Origin: Deltaproteobacteria bacterium
Lineage (GTDB): Bacteria; Myxococcota; Myxococcia; Myxococcales; 40CM-4-68-19
DNA length: 7,579 bases
Direction: 5' to 3'
NCBI GenBank assembly: GCA_005879095.1
Contig: VBLM01000644.1
Coordinates: 1 to 7,579, forward strand
Part shown: positions 1 to 5,980 of the stretch, piece by piece
Position numbering within the stretch: the first letter of the stretch is position 1
Layout: the number at the start of each line of letters is the position of its first letter
The notes under the pieces: model-generated
Seen by the model: only the letters and a program-made list of their open reading frames with translations
Told to the model about the DNA's origin: nothing
The model's database searches: none
Position numbers and translations under genes: made by a program

Positions 1-383
1 TCGATGTTCTCGATGAACGTCGAGGAGAGGTGGCTCGAGCGCAACAGCGGCACGCGCGCGTCGCCGGCCTCGCGCTTCATCCACTCATCGACCGGCAGGT
101 TCTTGGTCACCACCAGGCACGCGATCGGCAACTGGAAAAGACCCCGCACCCGCTTCATCGCTTCGTCGTGTTTCAAGGTGGCGAGATAGCTGATCTCGGT
201 GTTGCCGAACACCTGCAGCCGGTCCTTGTGGATGTGCTCGGTGAAACCGGAAAGTGCCAGCCCCGGCTTCTGGATCCGCGAGCTGACGATGCGCCGATCG
301 AGCCCGCTCTCGCCGGCGAGCAGTTCGAGGCGCAGGTCGAAATCCTGGTCCTTGATCAGCTGCTCGATCTTGATCGAGTCCAT
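1..383 (-). CDS. hprK: HPr kinase/phosphorylase, N-terminal part (runs off left edge)
   Basis: HprK phosphorylates HPr/NPr-type phosphocarriers on a serine and reverses the reaction, linking PTS state to metabolism in the cytoplasm. About 127 residues from an ATG at 383-381 are visible and all belong to the N-terminal domain. The block IVSSRIQKPGLALSGF followed by RLQVFGNTEISYL is the characteristic HprK N-domain signature, and VPLLRSSHLSS near the edge matches the segment before the kinase domain. The Walker A and HprK signature motifs lie outside the window. The frame is open to the edge. An in-frame GTG at 401-399 could add six residues, but the ATG fits the family better. No Shine-Dalgarno is visible; a TACCCT element ends 8 nt before the ATG. 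The gene points away from the MFS gene with 18 bp between their starts, and is separated from ptsN, its usual upstream neighbour, by two opposite-strand genes. Confidence 0.9.
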   Translation of the reverse strand, partial: MDSIKIEQLIKDQDFDLRLELLAGESGLDRRIVSSRIQKPGLALSGFTEHIHKDRLQVFGNTEISYLATLKHDEAMKRVRGLFQLPIACLVVTKNLPVDEWMKREAGDARVPLLRSSHLSSTFIENI

Positions 384-389
384 CTGTTT

Positions 390-395
390 GGAGGG
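390..395 (+). promoter_or_regulatory. Ribosome binding site of the MFS gene
   Basis: GGAGGG lies 6 nt before the GTG at 402. It is the best Shine-Dalgarno match near the reading frame and decides the GTG start. It sits within the 18-bp gap separating this gene from hprK, so the promoter of the MFS gene must lie inside hprK coding sequence. Confidence 0.75.
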
Positions 396-397
396 TA
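392..397 (-). promoter_or_regulatory. Possible extended -10 element for hprK
   Basis: On the minus strand TGCTACCCT (TGn extension plus TAnnnT hexamer) ends 8 nt before the hprK ATG. A start site about 7 nt downstream would fall at or next to the ATG, giving a leaderless message, in keeping with the missing ribosome binding site. No convincing -35 hexamer lies 16-18 bp upstream. The same bases, read on the plus strand, form the ribosome binding site of the MFS gene. Support comes from a very similar element before lptC. Confidence 0.35.
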
Positions 398-401
398 GCA
401 C

Positions 402-1607
402 GTGTTATGGAATCGCGTGCCCAAAGTCCTCCAGCAGCCGGCCTTCCGGACCATCTGGATTGCGCAGTTCGTCAGCATCTTCGGCGATTTCCTCGCCATC
501 TTCGCGGTCATCAGCCGGATCACGTTCAAGCTGCACGGCACTCCCGCCGACGTCGCGGTGGTGATGGTCTCGTACATGCTGCCGGTCGCGATCGTCGGGC
601 CGCTGGCGGGCGTGCTGGTCGATCGCTGGCGGGTCAAGCGGGTGATGATCGCCAGCGACCTGATCCGCGGCGTCCTCGCGCTTTTGCTGGTGTATGCCCA
701 CGGCGTCCCGCAGATCGCTCTGGTGATGGCGCTGATCGGGCTGGTCTCGAGCTTCTTCGCGCCGGCGCAATCGGTGGCGCTGCGCACGCTGGTGCCCAAG
801 GACGACCTCCTCGCGGCCAACGCGATGCTCTCGCAGGCGTTCTACGCCGTCCGCATCCTCTCGCCCGCCATCGCCGGCGCGATCGTGGCCTGGGCCGGCG
901 AGGACGTCTGCTTCTGGTTCGATGGCGCTTCCTTCGGCTTCTCGGCAATGATGATCTCGCGCCTCACCATCGAGCGGCCTTTGACGCACGAGGGCTCGGT
1001 CAAGGCGCTCACCCACGACTTCGCCGAGGGCAACCGCTTCATCTGGACCCACCGCGCGCTCTCGTTCGCCTTCCTGGCCTCGGCGGCAGCCATGTTCATG
1101 CTCAGCTCGTTCAGCCCGCTGATCTCGATCTACATCCGCGACTCGCTCCACGCCGGAACGCTGATGTACGGCGCGATCAGCTCGATGGTCGGCGTCGGCC
1201 TCATCGCCGGGACTGTCCTGGTGCAGAAGGCCGCGAAAGATCGGCCGATGGCAAGCGTCATCGTCGCCGGCCTCTGGGGCGTGGCGGCCGGAGCGGGTCT
1301 CCTCGGCGCCTTCCAGCTCACCGCGACCGCGGCGATGAGCACCTTCCTGGTCGGCGCCGGGATCGCCTTCGTGGTCGTGCCGGCGCAGACGCTCTCGCAG
1401 CGGGAGACGCCGCAGGCGATGCAGGGCCGCGTCTCCAGCACCTTCATGTCTCTCTTCTCGCTAGCCCAGGTGCTCGGCCTTCTGCTCTCGGGCGTGCTGG
1501 CGACCCAACTCGGCATCCGCCCACTTTTCCTTACCTGCGCCGCGGCGACCGCGCTGCTCTCGCTCGCCAGCTGGCTCGTCCTGCGCCCGCAACCAGAGGT
1601 CGTGTGA
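402..1607 (+). CDS. MFS transporter, DHA3/EntS-like exporter
   Basis: A 401-residue inner-membrane protein of the major facilitator superfamily, probably a proton-driven exporter of a small molecule or drug. The substrate cannot be told from the sequence. Hydrophobic segments run throughout, starting with a helix around residues 18-40. The MFS motif A region between helices 2 and 3 is recognisable as GPLAGVLVDRWRVKRVMIA. A following segment resembling NAMLSQAFYAVRILSPAIAG and a late GRVSSTFMSLFSLAQVLG segment are typical of the MFS_3 / DHA3 group (EntS-like, macrolide-efflux-like). The length is normal and the frame intact. The GTG start has a good GGAGGG site. Its TGA overlaps the GTG of the downstream oxidoreductase gene (GTGA), so the two are probably translationally coupled. 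Its orientation opposes every other intact gene here. Class is confident; function is not. Confidence 0.88.
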   Translation: MLWNRVPKVLQQPAFRTIWIAQFVSIFGDFLAIFAVISRITFKLHGTPADVAVVMVSYMLPVAIVGPLAGVLVDRWRVKRVMIASDLIRGVLALLLVYAHGVPQIALVMALIGLVSSFFAPAQSVALRTLVPKDDLLAANAMLSQAFYAVRILSPAIAGAIVAWAGEDVCFWFDGASFGFSAMMISRLTIERPLTHEGSVKALTHDFAEGNRFIWTHRALSFAFLASAAAMFMLSSFSPLISIYIRDSLHAGTLMYGAISSMVGVGLIAGTVLVQKAAKDRPMASVIVAGLWGVAAGAGLLGAFQLTATAAMSTFLVGAGIAFVVVPAQTLSQRETPQAMQGRVSSTFMSLFSLAQVLGLLLSGVLATQLGIRPLFLTCAAATALLSLASWLVLRPQPEVV

Positions 1608-2532
1608 AGGCGGCGGTCATCCACGCCTATCGGGGGCCGGTGCGCATCGAAGACGTGCCCCGGCCAGTGCCCGGCGACGGCGACCTGCTCGTGCAGGTGC
1701 GGGCGGCGAGCGTCAATCCGGTCGATCTCAAGATCCGCGCTGGCAAGCTGAAAGTTCTGACGCCGTACCGGATGCCTTTGACCCTCGGCAACGACCTGTC
1801 GGGAACGGTGGTCTCGGGTGGCACGCGGTTTAAACCGGGCGACGAAATCTACGCGCGCCTCGACAAGGACCGGATCGGCGCATTCGCGGAGTATGCGCTG
1901 GTCCGCGAGAGCGCCGCCGCGCTGAAACCGGCCCGGCTCTCACACAGATCGGCAAGGTCGGCCCCGGCAGCCGCGTATTGATCCACGCCGGTTCGGGCGG
2001 CGTCGGCACGTTCGCGATCCAGCTCGCGAAGCACCTCGGCGCCTGGGTCGCGACGACGTCGGGCGCGCGCAATCTCGACTTGGTGCGCTCGCTCGGCGCC
2101 GATCAGGCCATCGACTACCGAGCACAGGAATTCGACACCGTACTGTCCGATCTCGACTTCGTCCTCGATACCCAGGGCGGCGAGACTCTCTTGCGCAGCT
2201 TCAGCACCGTCAAGCGCGGCGGCTGCATCGTCAGCATCGGCGGACTGCCGGACGCGAAGTTCGCCCGCGCCTGGGGCCTCAATCCCTTTCTCGTCCTCGC
2301 GCTCCGGTTCATGTCCCGAAAAGAGACACGCCTCTCGCGCCGGGCCGGCGTCCGCTACGAGTACCTGTTCATGCGCGCTTCCGGCGATCAGCTCGCTCGC
2401 ATCGCCGAGCTGATCGACGGCGGCATCATCAGACCGGTCATCGACAAGACGTACCCGCTCGACCAGATCGGGGCCGCCCTCGCTTACTCCGAATCCGGCC
2501 GCGCCACCGGCAAAGTGGTGATCAGTATTTAG
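1604..2532 (+). pseudogene. Zinc-independent quinone oxidoreductase-type MDR gene, broken by internal deletion/frameshift
   Basis: The product would be an NADPH-dependent quinone/enone reductase of the medium-chain dehydrogenase family. The GroES-like N-terminal domain (about residues 1-114, from GTG 1604) ends with ALKPARLSH, then the frame runs into a stop at 1979-1981. The Rossmann domain continues in another frame from about 1939 as ALTQIGKVGPGSRVLIHAG, has the nucleotide-binding AGSGGVG, and runs to TAG at 2530-2532. The conserved stretch between LSH and the TQIG-type segment (usually xEAAxLPLxxLTAxQAL) is missing. I infer loss of about 55 nt, which also shifts the frame. No zinc-binding cysteines are seen, as expected for the quinone reductase branch. 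The gene overlaps the MFS stop by 4 nt and converges on ptsN with an 11-bp overlap. Everything outside the junction looks intact, so the lesion is recent or a sequence error. Confidence 0.82.
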
Positions 2533-2983
2533 CGTCCTCTTCCGAGATCAGCCGGAAGATCGCTGCCGCGCCGTCGGCCGACTGGATCGATTGCCGGAAC
2601 TGCGGCTGCTTGAAGAGCCGTGAAATCCGCGCCAGCGCTTTCAAGTGCAGCCCGGCCGAGTTCTCCGGCGCGAAGAGCACGAAGAAGAGGTACGTCGGCT
2701 TCCCGTCGATCGATGCGAAGTCGACGCCCTTCTTCGAGCGCGCAAAGGCCGCGATCAGCCCCGGAATCCCCGGCAGCTTCCCGTGCGGGATCGCCACGCC
2801 CTCGCCGATGCCGGTCGACCCCAGCTTCTCCCGCTCCAGCAGCGTCTCGGTGAGCCGCGCTGCGGCCAGCGCCGGATACGCCTTGGCGAGCCCGGCGGAC
2901 AGCTCGCCGAGCACGCCGGCTTTGTCGCTCGCCGCGAGGTCGGGAAAGACCAGGTCCTCCCGGAGGAACTCCGCGATCCGCAT
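2522..2983 (-). CDS. ptsN: Nitrogen-PTS EIIA component (EIIA-Ntr)
   Basis: A 153-residue cytoplasmic PTS EIIA type-2 domain protein that accepts phosphate from NPr on a histidine. It acts as a regulator (potassium transport, nitrogen/carbon balance, envelope stress in studied bacteria) and not in sugar transport. The active-site motif GIGEGVAIPHGK is clear, with His67 as the phosphorylation site. The C-terminal HLKALARISRLF segment is typical of the family. Length matches PtsN (about 150-160 aa). It starts 15 nt after the hpf stop, with no strong Shine-Dalgarno, so translation may be coupled to hpf. Its last 11 bp overlap the end of the convergent oxidoreductase gene. hprK, its normal downstream partner, is displaced by the inserted pair. 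Confidence 0.95.
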   Translation of the reverse strand: MRIAEFLREDLVFPDLAASDKAGVLGELSAGLAKAYPALAAARLTETLLEREKLGSTGIGEGVAIPHGKLPGIPGLIAAFARSKKGVDFASIDGKPTYLFFVLFAPENSAGLHLKALARISRLFKQPQFRQSIQSADGAAAIFRLISEEDAKY

Positions 2984-2998
2984 CGCGACCGTTCTACT

Positions 2999-3601
2999 TC
3001 ATTTCGCTGCTTGAGCGCGACGGGGGGCCGACAACGCCGCCAGCACGCTCTGCCCTCCGGGCGCGATCAACCCGAAGTTTCCGTCCTTGCGCCGGTAGAT
3101 GACGTTGACGTCGGAGGACTCCGGCCGGGTGAAGACGAGGAAGTCGTTGTTCAAGAGGTCCATCTGCATCAGCGCCTCTTCGACGCTCATCGGCTTGGCG
3201 AGGAACTCGTCCGAGCGCAGCACCTCCGGCGCCATGCCCAGCTCCTCGTCCCTGGTCGAGAAGACCTCGTAACGCACCCGCACCGGCCCGTGCTGGTGGA
3301 TGTGCGCCGGCCGGTGGTTCTTCAGCCGCTCCTTGTGCTTCTTCAACTGCCGTTCGATCTTGTCGATCGCCATGTCGATCGACGCGTACATGTCCTCGGA
3401 TTTTTCCTTCCCGCGCACGTGGAAATGTCCCGCGTGCAGGTTGACGTCCGCGTGGTGGAGGTAGCGCTCGACCGAGAGCGTGACGTGGGCCTCGGTCACC
3501 TTGTCCAGGTACTTGTCGACCACCTTGCCGAGCTTGTCCTGCACGTGGTTCCGCAGAGCGTCGGTGGCGAACATGTTCCGGAAGGTGATGTTGACCTGCA
3601 T
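2999..3601 (-). CDS. hpf: Ribosome hibernation-promoting factor, long form
   Basis: A 200-residue protein that binds the 30S decoding region and, in the long form, dimerises ribosomes into inactive 100S particles during stress or stationary phase. Residues 1-95 form the S30AE/YfiA domain, opening MQVNITFRNMFATDALRNHV and containing DMYASIDMAIDKIERQL. A linker of about 35 residues rich in His/Arg follows. The C-terminal dimerisation domain (about 130-182) shows FLVFTRPESSDVNVIYRRKD and GLIAP, the usual long-HPF signature. The long form, as opposed to the short gammaproteobacterial HPF/YfiA, fits a deltaproteobacterial-type host. The ATG is supported by AAGGGGGT 7 nt upstream. The gene follows rpoN by 38 bp, a common arrangement (rpoN-hpf). 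Confidence 0.95.
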   Translation of the reverse strand: MQVNITFRNMFATDALRNHVQDKLGKVVDKYLDKVTEAHVTLSVERYLHHADVNLHAGHFHVRGKEKSEDMYASIDMAIDKIERQLKKHKERLKNHRPAHIHQHGPVRVRYEVFSTRDEELGMAPEVLRSDEFLAKPMSVEEALMQMDLLNNDFLVFTRPESSDVNVIYRRKDGNFGLIAPGGQSVLAALSAPRRAQAAK

Positions 3602-3608
3602 GGATGAA

Positions 3609-3616
3609 ACCCCCTT
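3609..3616 (-). promoter_or_regulatory. Ribosome binding site of hpf
   Basis: AAGGGGGT on the minus strand, 7 nt before the ATG at 3601. It is a strong purine-rich site in the 38-bp rpoN-hpf gap, and suggests hpf is translated on its own, not only by coupling to rpoN. I saw no clear promoter in this gap. Confidence 0.6.
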
Positions 3617-3639
3617 ACGACCGAGAATGACTTCCAGGT

Positions 3640-5241
3640 TTAGAAAAACCGCTTGCGCTTGCTCGACGGCAGGATGGCGAGGACCTCCCTGTATTTGGCG
3701 ACCGTGCGCCGGGCGATGTCAACGTTCTGGGACCGCAGGATTTCCACTATCTTCTGATCGCTGTACGGCTTGTCTCCGGGCTCTCCGGAGACGATCTGCT
3801 TGATCTGGTTCTTGACGGCTTCGGACGCGATGTCCTCGCCGCCCACTCGAGAGATCGACGAGTTGAAAAAGAACTTCAATTCGTAGATGCCCTGAGGCGT
3901 GTGTACGTACTTGTTGGTAGTCACCCGCGAGACGGTGCTCTCGTGCATGCCGATGTCCTCGGCCACGTCGCGCAGGATGAGCGGCTTGAGGAACGCGATC
4001 CCCTTGTCGAGGAACTCGCGCTGGAACTTGATGATCGAGTCGGTCACCTTGACGTGGATGTACTCCTTGGTCTGCGACGCCGCGCCGTTCTTCAGCGCGT
4101 TCCGGTAGTGCTGCGAGATGCGCAGCTTCGACAAGCCGTCGTCGTTCAGCACCGTGACGTAGTTCTCGCCGATCTTGTGGATGTAGACGTCGGGCGTGAT
4201 GTACTGCGGCTCTTCGCCGGAGAAGCCGCGACCCGGCTTCGGATCCAGCCGGCCGAGCAGCTTGATCGAGGCTACGATCTCTTCCAGCGAGACGTGCAGA
4301 TCCTTGGCGATGGCCTGGTACTTCTTGGCCTCGACATTTTTCAGATGGCGGCTGACGATCTGCGGCAAGAGCTCCGCATCGGGATCGTCCTTCCCCTCGC
4401 CCTCGGTGATGTAGTGCTTGGCCTGGACCATCAGGCACTCGCGCAGGTCGCGCGAGCCGCACCCGACCGGATCGAACCGCTGGATGCGCTTGAGCACTTT
4501 TTCCGCGGTGGCCGCGGAAACTCCCGCTTCCAGCGCCAGCGGAATCAGCGCATCGGCCTCCGATTTCGGCTTGCGCACTTCCTGCGCCCGCCGCAGGGCT
4601 TCGAGTGCCTCGGGAGCAACGGCAGGAACTTCCTTCAGCGGGTCCCGGTCCACCGGCGCTTCCTCGATCACCATCGGCACCGACGGCGTCACGTCCGGAT
4701 CGAGCACCAGGTACCCGTCGCGGTTCAGGTTGCCGATGATCAGGCCGCCGATCCGCTCTTCCTCGTCGGAAAGCCCGGCATACCGGAGCTGCGCCATGAG
4801 ATGTTGCGTCAGGTCTTCGGCGCGGGTGAGCGTGTCCTGGTAGGAGGGCAGGTCCTCGGAAGAGAAATTTCCCGACGACGGCGCGGTGTGCTGCGTCTGG
4901 TAGTTGTCGAGATACTGCTCCCAGTCGATGTCGTCGCGCTTGACGTCGCCTTCGTTGGTCTTCTTGAGGTCCGGCTGGGCCACTTCCTGCGTCGGCGCGG
5001 GCAGCTCGCTCGCTTCGATGCTCTCGTTGAGCGTCGAGACCATCTCCGCCGGCGCCTCGTTCAGCTCGGTCTCCGCGCCTTCGGCCGGCTCTTCGAGGAG
5101 CGGGTTCTGCTCCATCTCCGAGCGGATCAGATCGACCAGCTCGAGCCGCGAAAGCTGCAGAAGCTTGATCGCCTGCTGCAGCTGGGGGGTCATCACCAGC
5201 TGCTGAGACATCCGCAGGCTTTGCTTCAGTTCCAACGCCAT
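3640..5241 (-). CDS. rpoN: RNA polymerase sigma-54 factor
   Basis: A 533-residue sigma-54 that directs RNA polymerase to -24/-12 promoters opened by AAA+ enhancer-binding proteins. Region I (about 1-52) is the Gln/Leu-rich activator-responsive segment with MTPQLQQAIKLLQLSRLEL and EMEQNPLLEE. Region II (about 53-125) is acidic and variable. The core-binding domain contains IGNLNRDGYLVL and RIQRFDPVGCGSRDLRECL. The helix-turn-helix region (about 423-451) reads LRDVAEDIGMHESTVSRV, followed by KYVHTPQGIYELKFFF. The RpoN box ARRTVAKYRE is at 510-519. All functional parts are present. The protein is longer than the usual 480-500 residues because of a Pro/acidic insert at about 184-232 between the two core-binding motifs. 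The ATG has AGGAG 8 nt upstream, starting right after the lptB stop; the gap is 13 bp. Confidence 0.97.
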   Translation of the reverse strand: MALELKQSLRMSQQLVMTPQLQQAIKLLQLSRLELVDLIRSEMEQNPLLEEPAEGAETELNEAPAEMVSTLNESIEASELPAPTQEVAQPDLKKTNEGDVKRDDIDWEQYLDNYQTQHTAPSSGNFSSEDLPSYQDTLTRAEDLTQHLMAQLRYAGLSDEEERIGGLIIGNLNRDGYLVLDPDVTPSVPMVIEEAPVDRDPLKEVPAVAPEALEALRRAQEVRKPKSEADALIPLALEAGVSAATAEKVLKRIQRFDPVGCGSRDLRECLMVQAKHYITEGEGKDDPDAELLPQIVSRHLKNVEAKKYQAIAKDLHVSLEEIVASIKLLGRLDPKPGRGFSGEEPQYITPDVYIHKIGENYVTVLNDDGLSKLRISQHYRNALKNGAASQTKEYIHVKVTDSIIKFQREFLDKGIAFLKPLILRDVAEDIGMHESTVSRVTTNKYVHTPQGIYELKFFFNSSISRVGGEDIASEAVKNQIKQIVSGEPGDKPYSDQKIVEILRSQNVDIARRTVAKYREVLAILPSSKRKRFF

Positions 5242-5249
5242 CCCGCCCT

Positions 5250-5254
5250 CTCCT
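5250..5254 (-). promoter_or_regulatory. Ribosome binding site of rpoN
   Basis: AGGAG on the minus strand begins immediately after the lptB TGA and lies 8 nt before the rpoN ATG at 5241. It fixes the rpoN start and shows that rpoN is cotranscribed with lptB, with no room for a separate promoter in the 13-bp gap. Confidence 0.65.
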
Positions 5255-5980
5255 TCACTCTAGCTTGAACCGCTCGCCCAGGTACACGGCGCGAGCCCGC
5301 TCCGATGCGGCGATTTCCGCAGGAGTGCCCGATTCCAGAAGCTTCCCCTCGACCAGCAGCACGGCGCGGTCGCAGATGCCCAGCGTCTCGCGGACCGCGT
5401 GATCGGTGATCAGCACGCCCAGGCCCTTGTCGCGCAGGCGATGGATCAGCCGCTGCAGATCGTGGACCGCGATCGGATCGACGCCGGCGAACGGCTCGTC
5501 GAAGAGCATGAAGCGCGGATCGGCGAGCAGGCTGCGCGCGATTTCGGCCCGCCGCCGCTCGCCGCCGGACAGCGTCTCGCCCAACGCTTCGGCGACGCGC
5601 AGCAGATCGAACTCGCTGAGCAACTCGTCGGCGCGCTCGGCCTGCGCGTTTTTGGACAAGCGCGAGCCCTCCAGTACGAGGAGGAAATTCTGCCGCACCG
5701 TGAGCTTGCGGAAGATCGACGGCTCCTGCGGCAGATAGCCGATGCCGAGCCGCGCCCGCTGGTGGAGCGGCAAGCCCGAGAGGTCGCGATCGCCGAGCCG
5801 GACCTCGCCGCCGTCCGGCGTCAAAAGGCCGACCACGCAGTGGAAGCTGGTCGTCTTGCCGGCGCCGTTCGGCCCGAGCAGGCCGACCACCTCGCCGGGC
5901 GAGACGGAGAACGAGACGTCGTCGACCACGCGGCGTCCGCGGAAGCTCTTGCGCAGGCCCTGGGCGTGTAGCGCGGTCAC
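5255..5980 (-). CDS. lptB: LPS export ABC transporter ATPase LptB (probable native start)
   Basis: LptB is the cytoplasmic ATPase that drives LptFG to extract LPS from the inner membrane. From GTG 5980-5978 it is 241 residues, the usual LptB length. The set of ABC motifs is complete: Walker A GPNGAGKTT (36-44), Q-loop Gln85 in GYLPQEPSIFRKL, signature LSGGERRR (137-144), Walker B MLFDEPFAGVDP with Glu162, and H-loop His194 in ITDHAVRE. YLPQEPSIFRKLTV and FAGVDPIAV are typical of LptB among ABC ATPases. The GTG overlaps the TGA that should end lptA (GTGA), so translational coupling is the likely native design; with the lptA frameshift, ribosomes would instead enter lptB in frame. rpoN follows after 13 bp. 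LptF and LptG are not in the window. Confidence 0.93.
   Translation of the reverse strand: MTALHAQGLRKSFRGRRVVDDVSFSVSPGEVVGLLGPNGAGKTTSFHCVVGLLTPDGGEVRLGDRDLSGLPLHQRARLGIGYLPQEPSIFRKLTVRQNFLLVLEGSRLSKNAQAERADELLSEFDLLRVAEALGETLSGGERRRAEIARSLLADPRFMLFDEPFAGVDPIAVHDLQRLIHRLRDKGLGVLITDHAVRETLGICDRAVLLVEGKLLESGTPAEIAASERARAVYLGERFKLE

Noticed and set aside
407..1981. 524-aa plus-strand frame spanning the MFS gene and the start of the oxidoreductase
   Set aside because: Its first 400 residues are an out-of-frame shadow of the MFS gene. Only the part from 1604 is real, as the first half of the broken oxidoreductase.
2538..2559. Stem of 7 bp (TCTTCCG / CGGAAGA) near the convergent gene ends, a possible bidirectional terminator
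   Set aside because: It has an 8-nt loop, no T-tract on either side and lies within ptsN coding sequence. Too weak to call.
3637..3650. Small GGTTT/AAACC hairpin over the rpoN stop
   Set aside because: Only 5 A/T-rich base pairs, and read-through into hpf is expected from the operon layout.
3901..5268. 455-aa plus-strand open frame opposite rpoN (and similar long frames opposite hpf/ptsN and lptA)
   Set aside because: It mirrors the codon pattern of a clear rpoN, has Arg/Leu/Val-heavy low-complexity sequence and no recognisable domain or ribosome binding site. Such antisense frames are expected at this GC content.
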